Below, in pieces: positions 49,781 to 57,893 of a stretch of 64,000 nucleotides of DNA. Position numbers and translations under genes: made by a program. This DNA comes from CAVWNR01 sp963756525 (GTDB taxonomy: Bacteria; Actinomycetota; Actinomycetes; Mycobacteriales; Jatrophihabitantaceae), in assembly GCA_963756525.1 (NCBI GenBank), contig CAVWNR010000009.1, positions 682,001 through 746,000 on the forward strand, written 5' to 3'. The number at the start of each line of letters is the position of its first letter. The stretch's first letter is position 1. A model generated the notes under the pieces. It did no database searches. It worked only from the letters and a program-made list of their open reading frames with translations, and was not told where the DNA came from.

Positions 49781-50122
49781 TCACCAGCCCAGCTGATGAA
49801 GCCGCGCGTCATCGATGCCAAAGTGATGACCGACCTCATGAACCACGGTGCGCCGCACCTGCTCGACGACCTCGGCCTCACTGCGACAGACCGCGCAGAT
49901 GGCGCGGCGGTAGATGGTGATCTGGTCTGGGAGCACACCGGCATAGTGCGACGTGCGGCGAGTCAACGGCACACCTCGATACAGACCGAGCAGACCCGCG
50001 GGGCCGTCGTCGTGCTCCACGGTGACCGCGACGTTGCGCATCAACCGTCCCAGCCCCGGCGGCAAGCCGTCCAGCGCCGTAGCCACCATGGCCTCGAACC
50101 GCTCCGGGTCAACCTCGACCAC
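49781..50122 (-). CDS. Small zincin-type metallopeptidase family protein
   Basis: 113 residues from a GTG (VVEVDPERFEAMVATALDGL); further upstream codons are open but look non-coding. The motif VVHEVGHHFGIDD (HExxHxxGxxD) near the C-terminus is the zinc site of the small acidic metallopeptidase family common in actinobacteria, preceded by ITIYRRAICAVCRS. The usual length is 110-140 residues. Its substrate is unknown. Confidence 0.9.
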   Translation of the reverse strand: MVEVDPERFEAMVATALDGLPPGLGRLMRNVAVTVEHDDGPAGLLGLYRGVPLTRRTSHYAGVLPDQITIYRRAICAVCRSEAEVVEQVRRTVVHEVGHHFGIDDARLHQLGW

Positions 50123-50223
50123 CCAGCCATTGTCCGGCCACCCCGCACACTGTCGAGGAAGTCGGTTGCCATCGACGCGGTCGTTCGGCGGGGCTACCGT
50201 CACCGAGAACGTCTCTGCGCGTT

Positions 50224-51069
50224 GTGCTGGTCTGCTGCGTCGCTGTGCTCACGTCGCTACTCGGCGTCACCGCGAGTCAGGCGGCACCGGCGAGTCGGGT
50301 GCTGAACTGCTCGGGCAGCTGGGCGAATCCAGGGATCCTGGGGTCCGGAAGCTACCGAGGCGTCGAGGTCTCCGGCGTGTGCACGGTCCCCAGCGGCGTC
50401 ACCGTCACGGTCCACGGCACCGTCACACTCAAGGCTGGATCGACACTGTTCGCGATCAGCTCGCAGACCATGACGATCAACGGAAATGTGCTCTTGGGCC
50501 GGGGGGCCCTGCTCGCGCTGGGCTGCAGCGCCGGGCTCGGATGTGAGGGTGCCAACGGCGATCCGGCGCCGTCGGCTGACGCGGTGCGCGGCAACATTGT
50601 GGCCGTCGGGGCGCTAGCGATGTACCTCAACGGCGACACGGTCAACGGCAACGTCGCCTTCCTCGGCGGTGGCTGGGGCCGTGGTTGCACTGACCCGAAC
50701 GCGGATCTGCCGACCGATCCGCTGGTACACGACCTGGTGGTCAAGGACAACATGTTCCGCGGCTCAGTGACGCTGGCCGGATGGGCCGGGTGCTGGATGG
50801 GGTTCATCCGCAACACGGTGCACGGCATCGTCACGATCAGCGGCAACTACGGCAATCCGAACAACCTCATCACCGACAGCGGCACGCCGGTGTACCAGGG
50901 CCTCGATTCCACCGAGGTCGTCGCCAACCAGGTGTGGGGCGTGCTGCAGTGCTACGCCAACACCCCCGCCGCCCAGTTCGGTGACGCGACCGGGGGCGCT
51001 CCGCCGGGCTACGGGCCGAACACGGTGCACGGGCTGGCCCTCGGCGAATGCCGCAAGCTCAGCGTCTAA
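50224..51069 (+). CDS. Secreted repeat-rich protein, beta-helix-like
   Basis: 281 residues from a GTG. The N-terminus LVCCVAVLTSLLGVTASQAA-PAS is a signal peptide with an AQA-type cleavage site (here SQAA/P). The mature part is rich in short strands with Asn and Gly turns: GVTVTVHGTVTLKAGSTLF, MTINGNVLLGRGALLALG, DTVNGNVAFLGGGWGRG, NTVHGIVTISGNYGNPNN. The recurring N-G-N-V/T-V-x-G steps fit a right-handed beta-helix. Five to six cysteines suggest disulfides. No catalytic motif. A surface or extracellular structural protein is inferred. Confidence 0.82.
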   Translation: MLVCCVAVLTSLLGVTASQAAPASRVLNCSGSWANPGILGSGSYRGVEVSGVCTVPSGVTVTVHGTVTLKAGSTLFAISSQTMTINGNVLLGRGALLALGCSAGLGCEGANGDPAPSADAVRGNIVAVGALAMYLNGDTVNGNVAFLGGGWGRGCTDPNADLPTDPLVHDLVVKDNMFRGSVTLAGWAGCWMGFIRNTVHGIVTISGNYGNPNNLITDSGTPVYQGLDSTEVVANQVWGVLQCYANTPAAQFGDATGGAPPGYGPNTVHGLALGECRKLSV

Positions 51070-51230
51070 CGCGCCAACCATCCCAAATCTTAACGACATC
51101 TCCTGAGGGCGGGCGGCCCTGCCGGGTGCGCCGGCAGGACCTGCGGCGCAGCCCAGTTGGTGGTTGCCTAGTCGATGAATGTATGGCTGCCGCAGGCAGG
51201 CTCAGACCTGCGCGTGGTGGACGTCCATCG

Positions 51231-51665
51231 CTATCCGTCAGATTCCAGCACAGCCTTGGCTTTGTCCAGGCTCGCCATCTCGCTGTCCATGGCGTGCTGC
51301 GCCGGCGACCCCATGAGCATCTTCTTCACGCCCGACAGCGGCGCGTCCAGTGTGAAGGTCAATTCGGTTCCGCCGTCGACAGGGCGGAATGTGTACTCCC
51401 CGTCCGGCCGCAGCGGCCCGGCCACTACCCGGAACGCGAAGCGCCGGTCCGGCTCCCAACCGGTCACCTCGAAGTCCGCGGGGAAGGACCGCCCACCGGG
51501 CCCGGCCACGCGCTGGTAGTAGCGCGCGCCGACACCGTCGCCGCTCTCCCGGCGGATCTCCTTGACGCCGGAGCGCCACTTGTGGTCGTTGGCCACGTCG
51601 GCGAAGAACGCGAACACCTCACTCACCGGGCGGCTGATCACCACGGTGCGACGCGCGCTGGGCAT
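51231..51665 (-). CDS. SRPBCC (START-like) protein
   Basis: 144 residues from the ATG of MPSARRTVVISRPVSEVFAF, with GGAGGTGG just upstream. The helix-grip fold pattern is clear: VVISRPVSEVFAFFADVAND, HKWRSGVKEIRRESGDGVGA, then FEVTGWEPDRRFAFRVVAGP and a final amphipathic helix. Members bind hydrophobic ligands or act in polyketide aromatisation and stress responses; the ligand is unknown. Confidence 0.9.
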   Translation of the reverse strand: MPSARRTVVISRPVSEVFAFFADVANDHKWRSGVKEIRRESGDGVGARYYQRVAGPGGRSFPADFEVTGWEPDRRFAFRVVAGPLRPDGEYTFRPVDGGTELTFTLDAPLSGVKKMLMGSPAQHAMDSEMASLDKAKAVLESDG

Positions 51666-51923
51666 AGCCACCTCCAACAACCGGACCCGCACAGAGTAAC
51701 CCTCGTCAGAGGGGCACGAAGCGTCGAAACCGACCCCGCGGGCGGGCTGGTTCGGCTGCGCCAGGCGAGCAAGCCAGGTCCGGATGTGCGCTCGCAACGC
51801 CTCGGTCACGCAGCAGCGTCTTTACCACCGGTTCGGCCCGATCGGGCATCCACGATTACGGACGACCGTCCCGCGCCGTCACCCAGGAGCTGCTATCACG
51901 GTCAGGAGCAGCGACAGACGCAC

Positions 51924-52186
51924 GTGGACCGCAACGACACCAGCGTCACGTCACCGACCGGCGACATCTGGCTCGCCGCGACCAATCCGGCCGCCGCCGT
52001 CAGCCCGGTCGAGCTCGCGCCCGGTGCTAGCGCGACGATCAACGTGACGATCACACCGACCGGGCCGTCCGGAACGGTCGTAGCGGGCACCCTTTACGTC
52101 GACACGCTCGCCACGGACGTGCCGCCTTACGGCCAGTTCAGCGTGACGAACTCGTAGCCCTGCCCTACCAGTACACGATCAAGTAG
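51924..52186 (+). pseudogene. Frameshifted C-terminal fragment of a secreted protein
   Basis: The frame reads TSVTSPTGDIWLAATNPAAA, then VSPVELAPGASATINVTITP-TGPSGTVVAGTLYVDT and PPYGQFS, the fibronectin-like tail seen at the end of secreted actinobacterial peptidases. A one-base loss after 52142 moves the frame: the +2 frame then reads DELVALPYQYTIK and a stop at 52184-52186, the expected end of such proteins. No 5' part exists upstream; the previous 250 bases hold no matching sequence. It is a decayed tail left after deletion. Confidence 0.6.
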
Positions 52187-52207
52187 CGGCTCACGACGCG
52201 AGCCGAT

Positions 52208-52942
52208 CTAGGCGTCGACACGCGCGGTGGGCAGGTGAAGCGTGGCGGCGACGTCGCTCGCGACGTGGTGGGCGATGAAGGCGTAGCCGGCGTCGTTCGG
52301 GTGCCCGGGCACCCGACCGGCGAATCGGCGAACGTCGCGCGGGGTGATCCAGCCTTCCGCGATCGCGTCGATGAAGATCACGTGTTGGGAACGCGCGGCC
52401 TGTTCCAGCACGGAATCGACCTGCCGCACGTTGGGCCGGATGGGCAGCGTGGCCGGGATCGGTCCCAGGACGGCGAGGTCCGCGTGGCGGAAGCGGTGCC
52501 GCGCGAGGCTGAGGGTGTGCGAAACGGCCGCGCGCAATACCCGTTGCGAGCAGAACGTGTCGTTGCGGCCGCCTTGCAGCAGCACCAGGGTGGGGTCCAG
52601 GCCGGCGGGTAGCCGCGCGATCCGCTCGGCGAAGGTGCCCCGATGACGCGGTCCGGGGTTGACAAACCCGCTGCCGGACGCCGCGTCGACGGCGACCGGT
52701 TGGCCGAGCTCGCGGCCGAGGAGGTAGGTGTAGCCGTCCGTGCTGGGATGCGCGCCCAGCCCGGCGGTGTAGGAGGCGCCGATGAATAGGATGCCCCGCC
52801 CGGCTGGCAGGTCGGCGTGGACGGCGGCGGGTGCCGGACGACTGTCGGGGCGCGCCATTCCGCCCGCTCCCGTGACGGCCAGGGCAGCGACGACCAGGAT
52901 GGCGAGTCCGGCCGACGCAGCGCGGCGCCACACTTCGCGCAC
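52208..52942 (-). CDS. Secreted SGNH/GDSL hydrolase
   Basis: 244 residues. An N-terminal hydrophobic segment (AGLAILVVAALAVTGAGGMA) is a signal peptide or anchor. Esterase blocks follow: ILFIGASYTAGLGAHPS (block I; Ser in GAS), LVLLQGGRNDTF (block III, GxND) and GHPNDAGYAFIAHHVA (block V, D-x-x-H-like). These enzymes remove acyl groups from lipids or glycans. It lies 43 bases after the VOC gene in the same direction, so it may be the last gene of the sulfonate operon. Confidence 0.85.
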   Translation of the reverse strand: MREVWRRAASAGLAILVVAALAVTGAGGMARPDSRPAPAAVHADLPAGRGILFIGASYTAGLGAHPSTDGYTYLLGRELGQPVAVDAASGSGFVNPGPRHRGTFAERIARLPAGLDPTLVLLQGGRNDTFCSQRVLRAAVSHTLSLARHRFRHADLAVLGPIPATLPIRPNVRQVDSVLEQAARSQHVIFIDAIAEGWITPRDVRRFAGRVPGHPNDAGYAFIAHHVASDVAATLHLPTARVDA

Positions 52943-52985
52943 TGCACCTCCCGATCGGCTCCCGGCCCCGGGCTGACGGCAGCGG

Positions 52986-53384
52986 TCAGTACATCATCCG
53001 CGGGTCCGCGTAGTGCTTGAACTCCGGCAGGTTGTTGGACGGATCCTGCAACACGAAACTGTGATGCTCCTCCACCAGCCCTTCGAATCGCCGGAATGGC
53101 TTGGCGAACACGCGCAGCCCACGGGTTGTGGCCAGGTGCCGCAGCCGGTCCCAGTCGTCCCGGTTGCGGAAGGTCACCCCGAAGTGGCGCGGGTACAGCT
53201 CCGGGTCGGTGTCGAACCGGTTGCTGAGGTGGCAGACCAGCTGGTCGCCGAAGAAGTCCAGAGTGATCCGGTCGGCGTAGCGACGGGCCAGCTTGCAGCC
53301 CAGGCCGGCCACGTAGAAGGCCTGCGCCTCGTCGAGGTCGCGCGCTGGAATGGCGAGGTGGAAGACGTCGCGGCTGTCACGCAT
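52986..53384 (-). CDS. VOC-family (glyoxalase fold) protein in the phosphosulfolactate operon
   Basis: 132 residues beginning MRDSRDVFHLAIPARDLDEA. A single VOC domain with metal-ligand positions FHLAIP (His), HFGVTF (His) and NLPEFKHYAD (Glu). The start overlaps the end of the synthase gene by eight bases, so the two are translationally coupled. VOC enzymes catalyse isomerisation, lyase or dioxygenase steps; which applies here is unknown. It probably acts on the sulfonate made next door or on a derivative. Confidence 0.88.
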   Translation of the reverse strand: MRDSRDVFHLAIPARDLDEAQAFYVAGLGCKLARRYADRITLDFFGDQLVCHLSNRFDTDPELYPRHFGVTFRNRDDWDRLRHLATTRGLRVFAKPFRRFEGLVEEHHSFVLQDPSNNLPEFKHYADPRMMY

Positions 53385-54168
53385 GGTTGGCTCCGTCCAG
53401 GGCGTTGTCGAAGTCGGTGAACGTATCGTTGCGCAGGCCCAGCCGAAGCGTCTCTACCCCGATCACGTCGGCCGGACTGATGTTGCCGAGGCTGACGTCC
53501 GGGCCGAAGCGGCGGATGAGGCGGATCTGCAGGTCACGGGTCGGAGCTTCGAAGATCAGCCGGCCGGTGTCGATCCCGGACTCGGCGATCTCCTCGATCA
53601 GCCCGACCCGCAACTCGCCGTTGGGGCGGGCGATGCCGCTGCGCCCTCCTTCTCGAGCCTCGGTGATCACTCGGTAGGCGCCGGCCGCGAGGTCTTGGCG
53701 GATGTAGTCGATCCACAGTGCCGGCCGCATGGCCTCGGACCGGGTGGGGTCCTTGTAGCCCACTTCGCTGAACACCCGGTACCGGCCGGCCAACCGGGCG
53801 ACGAATTCGGCCTTGCGGCGGTTCGACAGGGGAATCGTGCCGTTGGAGATCTCGACACTGCGGCAGCCGAAGCGGTCGCAGAACCGCAGCCAGTCGTCGA
53901 ACCGGCCCTGCGCGAGGAACTTCTCGAACAGGGTGCCTCCGAAGTAGAAGTCGACGCCGGTGTCGGCGAGGGCATCAATCTTGTACTTGAGGTCGTCCGT
54001 GACGACGGACGTCCCCCAGCCGAACTTCAGCACGTCGATCAGGCCGGCGAAACTGGACAGCACGTCGACGAAGTGCCGGCTGGGCAGACCGCTGTCGATA
54101 ACCATGGTCAGCCCGGTCGTGCGCGGCTTGCTGTCACGTTCGGGCAAGGTCAGCGCTGTTGCGTGCAC
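53377..54168 (-). CDS. comA: Phosphosulfolactate synthase (ComA family)
   Basis: 263 residues from a GTG. ComA joins phosphoenolpyruvate and sulfite to give 2-phospho-3-sulfolactate, the first step of coenzyme M synthesis in methanogens. The TIM-barrel signatures are present: GLTMVIDSGLPSRHFVDVL, DVLKFGWGTSVVTDD, FYFGGTLFEKFLAQGRFDD, VEISNGTIPL, VFSEVGYKD and LIFEAPTRDLQIRLIRRFG. The plant heat-stress HSA32 group is a distant family branch, so other chemistry is possible. No comB, comC or comDE is seen here. The gene overlaps the acyltransferase upstream by 35 bases and the VOC gene downstream by 8, so the setting is a dedicated operon, not coenzyme M metabolism. Confidence 0.88.
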   Translation of the reverse strand: MHATALTLPERDSKPRTTGLTMVIDSGLPSRHFVDVLSSFAGLIDVLKFGWGTSVVTDDLKYKIDALADTGVDFYFGGTLFEKFLAQGRFDDWLRFCDRFGCRSVEISNGTIPLSNRRKAEFVARLAGRYRVFSEVGYKDPTRSEAMRPALWIDYIRQDLAAGAYRVITEAREGGRSGIARPNGELRVGLIEEIAESGIDTGRLIFEAPTRDLQIRLIRRFGPDVSLGNISPADVIGVETLRLGLRNDTFTDFDNALDGANHA

Positions 54169-55333
54169 GGTTGCTCACCTCCAGAGCTCGGATTGGTGTT
54201 CTCGGTCGGGACGGCAGGCCGCGCCAGCGCGGGCGGCCGGTCAGGGCGAGGCTGAGCGGCGAGCGGCGCAACGCCTCGGTAACGGCGAGCGCGCCGCCGA
54301 CCGTCAGCAGGTACGCGATGAGGGCGAGCCAGAAACCGTGCAGGTGGTGCGGCAACCAGCGCCCACCGCTCCACAGCAGCAGCCACAGCACCGCCGGGTG
54401 GACGAGATACACCCCGAACGAGCGGTCCGATCCCACCCGAAGGGCACGGTCGAGAAGTTGCCCGGGGCGCCGCCGCTCTGCCCAGACCGACCCGAGCGCG
54501 GCCAAGGCGAGGACGGCGGCGAGCGACCAGGGCACCACGATCGGTTGCCACACCGCGGCGGCCACCGAAGCCTGCTCACCGCCGTTCGCCGCGACCAGAT
54601 ACCAGGCCTCGGCGGCGGCGGCGGTCACTGCGAGCACGACCAGGCTGTGCCAGCGGTGGGTGCGCAGCCACGCGGTGCAGCGGCCGAGGTGGTACGCGGC
54701 CACCGCGCCGGCCAGGATGTAGAGCGGGTAGTCGATCACCAGCACAGCCGCTGGTCCGACCAGGGCACGCAGCCAGCTTCCGGCGGGCGCGTATCGCAGG
54801 TCGCTGACCACGGCGAGCTGCAGTGCGGCGCTGGCGGCCAGCAGCAGTCCGTGATGCCCGGCGGTCTTGCGAATCAGCGCGGCGATCAGCGGATAGAGCA
54901 GATAGAGCTGCATCGACACCAGCAGGAAGTACAGGTGGTACCAGGCGGTGCCGGCGACGAGGTACCGGCCGAACATCGCCAGCCACTGCGGGAAGGACAT
55001 GGTGCGGGGGCCCTGCGCCCACTGCAGCCCGGTGTAGGCGGCCGACCACACGACATACGGCACACCGACGAGCAGGAACCGCCGCGCCCAGAAGCGGCGC
55101 AGCGCGAATGGCCGGTCCAGGTACTGGTGGACCAGCACGAACCCGGTCAAGCAGAAGAACGCCTCCCGGGTGAAATGCAGCAGCATCACCACGCCGTTGC
55201 CGGCGATGCTCAAATCGCCGCTGGTCTGCGAGACGGTGTGTACGCCGATCACCGCAGCGAAGGTGAGCACCCGCACGACGTCGACCTCGTGGACGTGCTG
55301 GTGAGCCTTGGCCACCGCGACCGGCGTGCTCAT
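54134..55333 (-). CDS. Integral-membrane acyltransferase (acyltransferase 3 family)
   Basis: 399 residues from the ATG of MSTPVAVAKAHQHVHEVDVV, which overlaps the ligase stop (ATGA). The family pattern is visible: VDVVRVLTFAAVIGVHTVSQ (catalytic His in helix 1), FTREAFFCLTGFVLVHQY (the F-x-x-x-x-G-F segment), RRFLLVGVPYVVWSAAY and YHLYFLLVSMQLYLLYPLI, with about ten helices in all and a basic C-terminal tail. Acyltransferase-3 proteins add acyl groups to sugars, lipids or small molecules across the membrane. With the ligase before it and ComA after it, it may acylate a sulfolactate-derived product. Confidence 0.88.
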   Translation of the reverse strand: MSTPVAVAKAHQHVHEVDVVRVLTFAAVIGVHTVSQTSGDLSIAGNGVVMLLHFTREAFFCLTGFVLVHQYLDRPFALRRFWARRFLLVGVPYVVWSAAYTGLQWAQGPRTMSFPQWLAMFGRYLVAGTAWYHLYFLLVSMQLYLLYPLIAALIRKTAGHHGLLLAASAALQLAVVSDLRYAPAGSWLRALVGPAAVLVIDYPLYILAGAVAAYHLGRCTAWLRTHRWHSLVVLAVTAAAAEAWYLVAANGGEQASVAAAVWQPIVVPWSLAAVLALAALGSVWAERRRPGQLLDRALRVGSDRSFGVYLVHPAVLWLLLWSGGRWLPHHLHGFWLALIAYLLTVGGALAVTEALRRSPLSLALTGRPRWRGLPSRPRTPIRALEVSNRARNSADLART

Positions 55334-56826
55334 GCGACGCTGCGCGCGGTCAACGCCAACTCGTGGCGGCGGATCTTGCCGGTCGGCGCCCGGGGTAGTT
55401 CGGCAACGACGCGGACTGCGGCGGGATGCTTGAACCAGCTCAACCGCGCGGTGCACCGGGCCTGCAACTCGTCGGCGAGAGCGACGCCCGCGCCGGGTCG
55501 GGCCAGCACATACGCGACCGGCACGGCACCGAGTACATCGTGCGGCTGGCCCACGACCGCCGCCTCGATCACCCGCGGATCGGTGAGCAGCACCTCCTCG
55601 ATCTCGCGGGGGTGCACCATCTCTCCGCCCCGGTTGATCACGTCGTCGGCGCGCCCTGCCAGGTACAGGAAGCCGTGCGGGTCGAGGCAGCCGAGGTCGC
55701 CGGTATCCAACCAGCCGTGCGCGTCGAACCGGTCGGCCCCGCGGTTCCCGGCGTAGCCGGTTATCACCCCGTCGCCGCGGATCCAGACCCGCCCGACCTC
55801 GCCGGCGGCCGCGACCGATCCGTCTGGCCGGCGCACCTGCAACTGCACCGCGACCGGACGGCCGACGGAGCCCGGCGGGGTGGACGCATCCAGCGGGCCG
55901 GCGGTGATCTGGCTGGCCGCCTCCGTCATTCCGTAGCTTTCCACTACCGGCACCCCGAGCAGCCGCTCTATACGTTCCCGTACTGCGGCTGGCAACGGCG
56001 CCGACGCCGAGCGGACGAATCGCAGCGCGGGCAGGCCACCCCCCGTCGACTCGTCGGCGAGGATGGTGAGTATCGCCGGCACGGCGTTCAGCCAGGTGAT
56101 CTCCCGCTCGCGCAGCAACTGCCAGAATCCCCGCCGGTGGAAGCGCCGATCGAGCACGACCGTTGCGCCCGCGACGAGCGTGGCCAGCAATGCGACGACT
56201 TCCGCGTTGACGTGGAACAGCGGCAGCGGGCTGTAACCGCGGTCCTCCGGCCCCAGCCGGTTGTGCATCGCGACGGCCCTCGCGACGTGCAGCAGCCGCC
56301 CCTCGTTCAACTCCACGACCTTCGGCTCGCCGGTCGAACCCGACGTGCTCAGCCGGACCGCGCCCGCGTCGCGCGTGCCACCCGGCACGACTGGGGCCGC
56401 AGTGGTCGCGGGGCGGCCGGTGAGCCGGTCGGCAAGCACCGCCTGCAGCACTTGGGGGAAGAGCATCAGACGATCAGCACGGTCACTGATCGCGAACGCG
56501 GCCCCGGTAGCCCGCGTGGTGCGCTCCAGTTCGGTCGGCGGAGCGTCCGGGTCGGCCGGCACCGCACAGCGCCCAGCAGCGATCACGCTGCAATACGCCA
56601 CTGCAAAGCCGAGCGGGTCGGCGATGTCGAGGAGCACGCCGGCTCCCGGCGCGACCCGCCCGTCCAGCACGGACGCCCAGTGCTGGGCCGCGGCAGCGAG
56701 GTGGGCGTAGCTGACTTGTCGGGAGCCGCGCGCGTCCTCGATGAACGGGGCCGAGTTGCGCTCGCGACCGCGCCGGTCGATCAGTGCGGCCAGCGGTGTC
56801 GGCGCCAGCAGTTCTCGCTCCCTCAC
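55330..56826 (-). CDS. Class I adenylate-forming enzyme (acyl-CoA synthetase/ligase)
   Basis: 498 residues from a GTG (MRERELLAPTPLAALIDRRG). ATP/AMP-binding signatures: LSTSGSTGEPKVVELNEG (P-loop), VESYGMTEAASQI (A5), GWLDTGDLGCLD (A7), INRGGEMVHPREIEEVLL (A8) and APTGKIRRHEL (A10, catalytic Lys). It activates a carboxylic acid as the AMP ester and probably passes it to CoA. First gene of the ComA operon, so it most likely supplies the acyl group for the following membrane acyltransferase, or activates sulfolactate itself. No carrier-protein gene was seen. Confidence 0.9.
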   Translation of the reverse strand: MRERELLAPTPLAALIDRRGRERNSAPFIEDARGSRQVSYAHLAAAAQHWASVLDGRVAPGAGVLLDIADPLGFAVAYCSVIAAGRCAVPADPDAPPTELERTTRATGAAFAISDRADRLMLFPQVLQAVLADRLTGRPATTAAPVVPGGTRDAGAVRLSTSGSTGEPKVVELNEGRLLHVARAVAMHNRLGPEDRGYSPLPLFHVNAEVVALLATLVAGATVVLDRRFHRRGFWQLLREREITWLNAVPAILTILADESTGGGLPALRFVRSASAPLPAAVRERIERLLGVPVVESYGMTEAASQITAGPLDASTPPGSVGRPVAVQLQVRRPDGSVAAAGEVGRVWIRGDGVITGYAGNRGADRFDAHGWLDTGDLGCLDPHGFLYLAGRADDVINRGGEMVHPREIEEVLLTDPRVIEAAVVGQPHDVLGAVPVAYVLARPGAGVALADELQARCTARLSWFKHPAAVRVVAELPRAPTGKIRRHELALTARSVA

Positions 56827-56827
56827 G

Positions 56828-56868
56828 CTAATTGACGGTTCTGCGGCGGAGTGGGTAACGACAATTAG
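56828..56868. promoter_or_regulatory. Inverted repeat upstream of the ComA operon
   Basis: CTAATTG (56828-56834) and CAATTAG (56862-56868) form a 7-base inverted repeat with 27 bases between, starting one base before the ligase GTG. The arms are A/T-rich in a GC-rich setting, which marks them out. They could be an operator for this operon or part of its promoter; the divergent esterase starts at 56952, so both genes could be affected. Confidence 0.4.
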
Positions 56869-56951
56869 CCAGTTGTGGGTGGACTGGGCGTGTTAGCAGA
56901 AATCGCGCTGCACGGTTGCCGACGTGGCGCGAAATCGACCACCGTCATGGG

Positions 56952-57893
56952 GTGCGGCATTCCACGGTCAGTACGCGGTGGTCGATCCGTGCCGCCCTTG
57001 CCGCGCTCACCTTCGTCGCCATCGCCGCCGCCACCGTCGTTACCTCAACGCCGGCCGGCCTGTCCGCGGACTCCGCGGACCGCACCACCCAGCCAACGGC
57101 ACAGCCGGGTGTGGTCAGCCGCACCGACACGCTGACCGTCGACGGGGTGCGGCGCAGCTATCTGCTCGTGACGCCGGCCGCCCAAGCGGCTCCGCTGCCG
57201 ATCCTGGTCGTCTTGCACGGCAACAACGAACCGCCCGCCGCAGAGCTGCAGCGCGACGAGCTCGAGCCCCTCGTCGCAGCCGGAAAGGCGATCCTGCTCT
57301 ACCCGGCTGGGTATCACCTGTCGTGGAACGCCGGCGCCGACAACTGCTGTGGAAAAGCCGGCACCAGCCAGACCGACGACCTGGCCTTCCTCGCCCAGTT
57401 GACAACCCGCGCCACGGCAATGCTGTCTGTCCAGCCCGGCGCCGTCTACCTGGTCGGATTCAGCAACGGCGGCAAGCTCGCCTACCAGGTGATGTGCAGG
57501 GAGCCTCAGCTCTTCGACGCGTTCGCCGTCGTCGCAGCGACTCCGCTCGAGGCGTGTGCCGCGCAGCCGCAGCCACCCCGGTCGGTGCTGATCGCCGTCG
57601 GCGGCGACGATCCCGAATTGCCGATCAGCGGGCACGCCGTGCCCGCGACGCAAGCGCTGGATGCCGCCGCAACCGTCTGGCGGCAGCGCGACGGCTGCTC
57701 GGCTGCGTCGACCGGAACGACGATCGGCTCAGCGACGATGACCACGTGGTCGCAGTGCGCCGACCAGACGCAGGTGCGCACCGTCCGCTACGCCGGGTTA
57801 GGACATGCCTGGCCGCGCTCCAACACTGTCGGAGCTACGGCCTCCGGGGCGACGCTGATCTGGCAGTTCCTGTCCGCGCAGCGACGGAGCTAG
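56952..57893 (+). CDS. Secreted PHB-depolymerase/feruloyl-esterase-like hydrolase
   Basis: 313 residues from the GTG of VRHSTVSTRWSIRAALAALT; a TTG 12 codons earlier is an alternative. A basic n-region and the hydrophobic AALAALTFVAIAAATVV form a signal peptide. The catalytic layout is LPILVVLHGNNEPPAAELQ (oxyanion HGN), GAVYLVGFSNGGKLAYQVM (nucleophile Ser in GFSNGG) and AGLGHAWPRSNT (catalytic His). The DNCCGKAG cysteines are typical of the LpqC/feruloyl-esterase group. It acts outside the cell on esters. Its last 96 bases overlap the convergent HAD gene. Confidence 0.88.
   Translation: MRHSTVSTRWSIRAALAALTFVAIAAATVVTSTPAGLSADSADRTTQPTAQPGVVSRTDTLTVDGVRRSYLLVTPAAQAAPLPILVVLHGNNEPPAAELQRDELEPLVAAGKAILLYPAGYHLSWNAGADNCCGKAGTSQTDDLAFLAQLTTRATAMLSVQPGAVYLVGFSNGGKLAYQVMCREPQLFDAFAVVAATPLEACAAQPQPPRSVLIAVGGDDPELPISGHAVPATQALDAAATVWRQRDGCSAASTGTTIGSATMTTWSQCADQTQVRTVRYAGLGHAWPRSNTVGATASGATLIWQFLSAQRRS

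Noticed and set aside
53377..56826. Coenzyme M biosynthesis in this organism
   Set aside because: Only the ComA step is present; comB, comC and comDE were not seen and the partner genes point to acylation instead.
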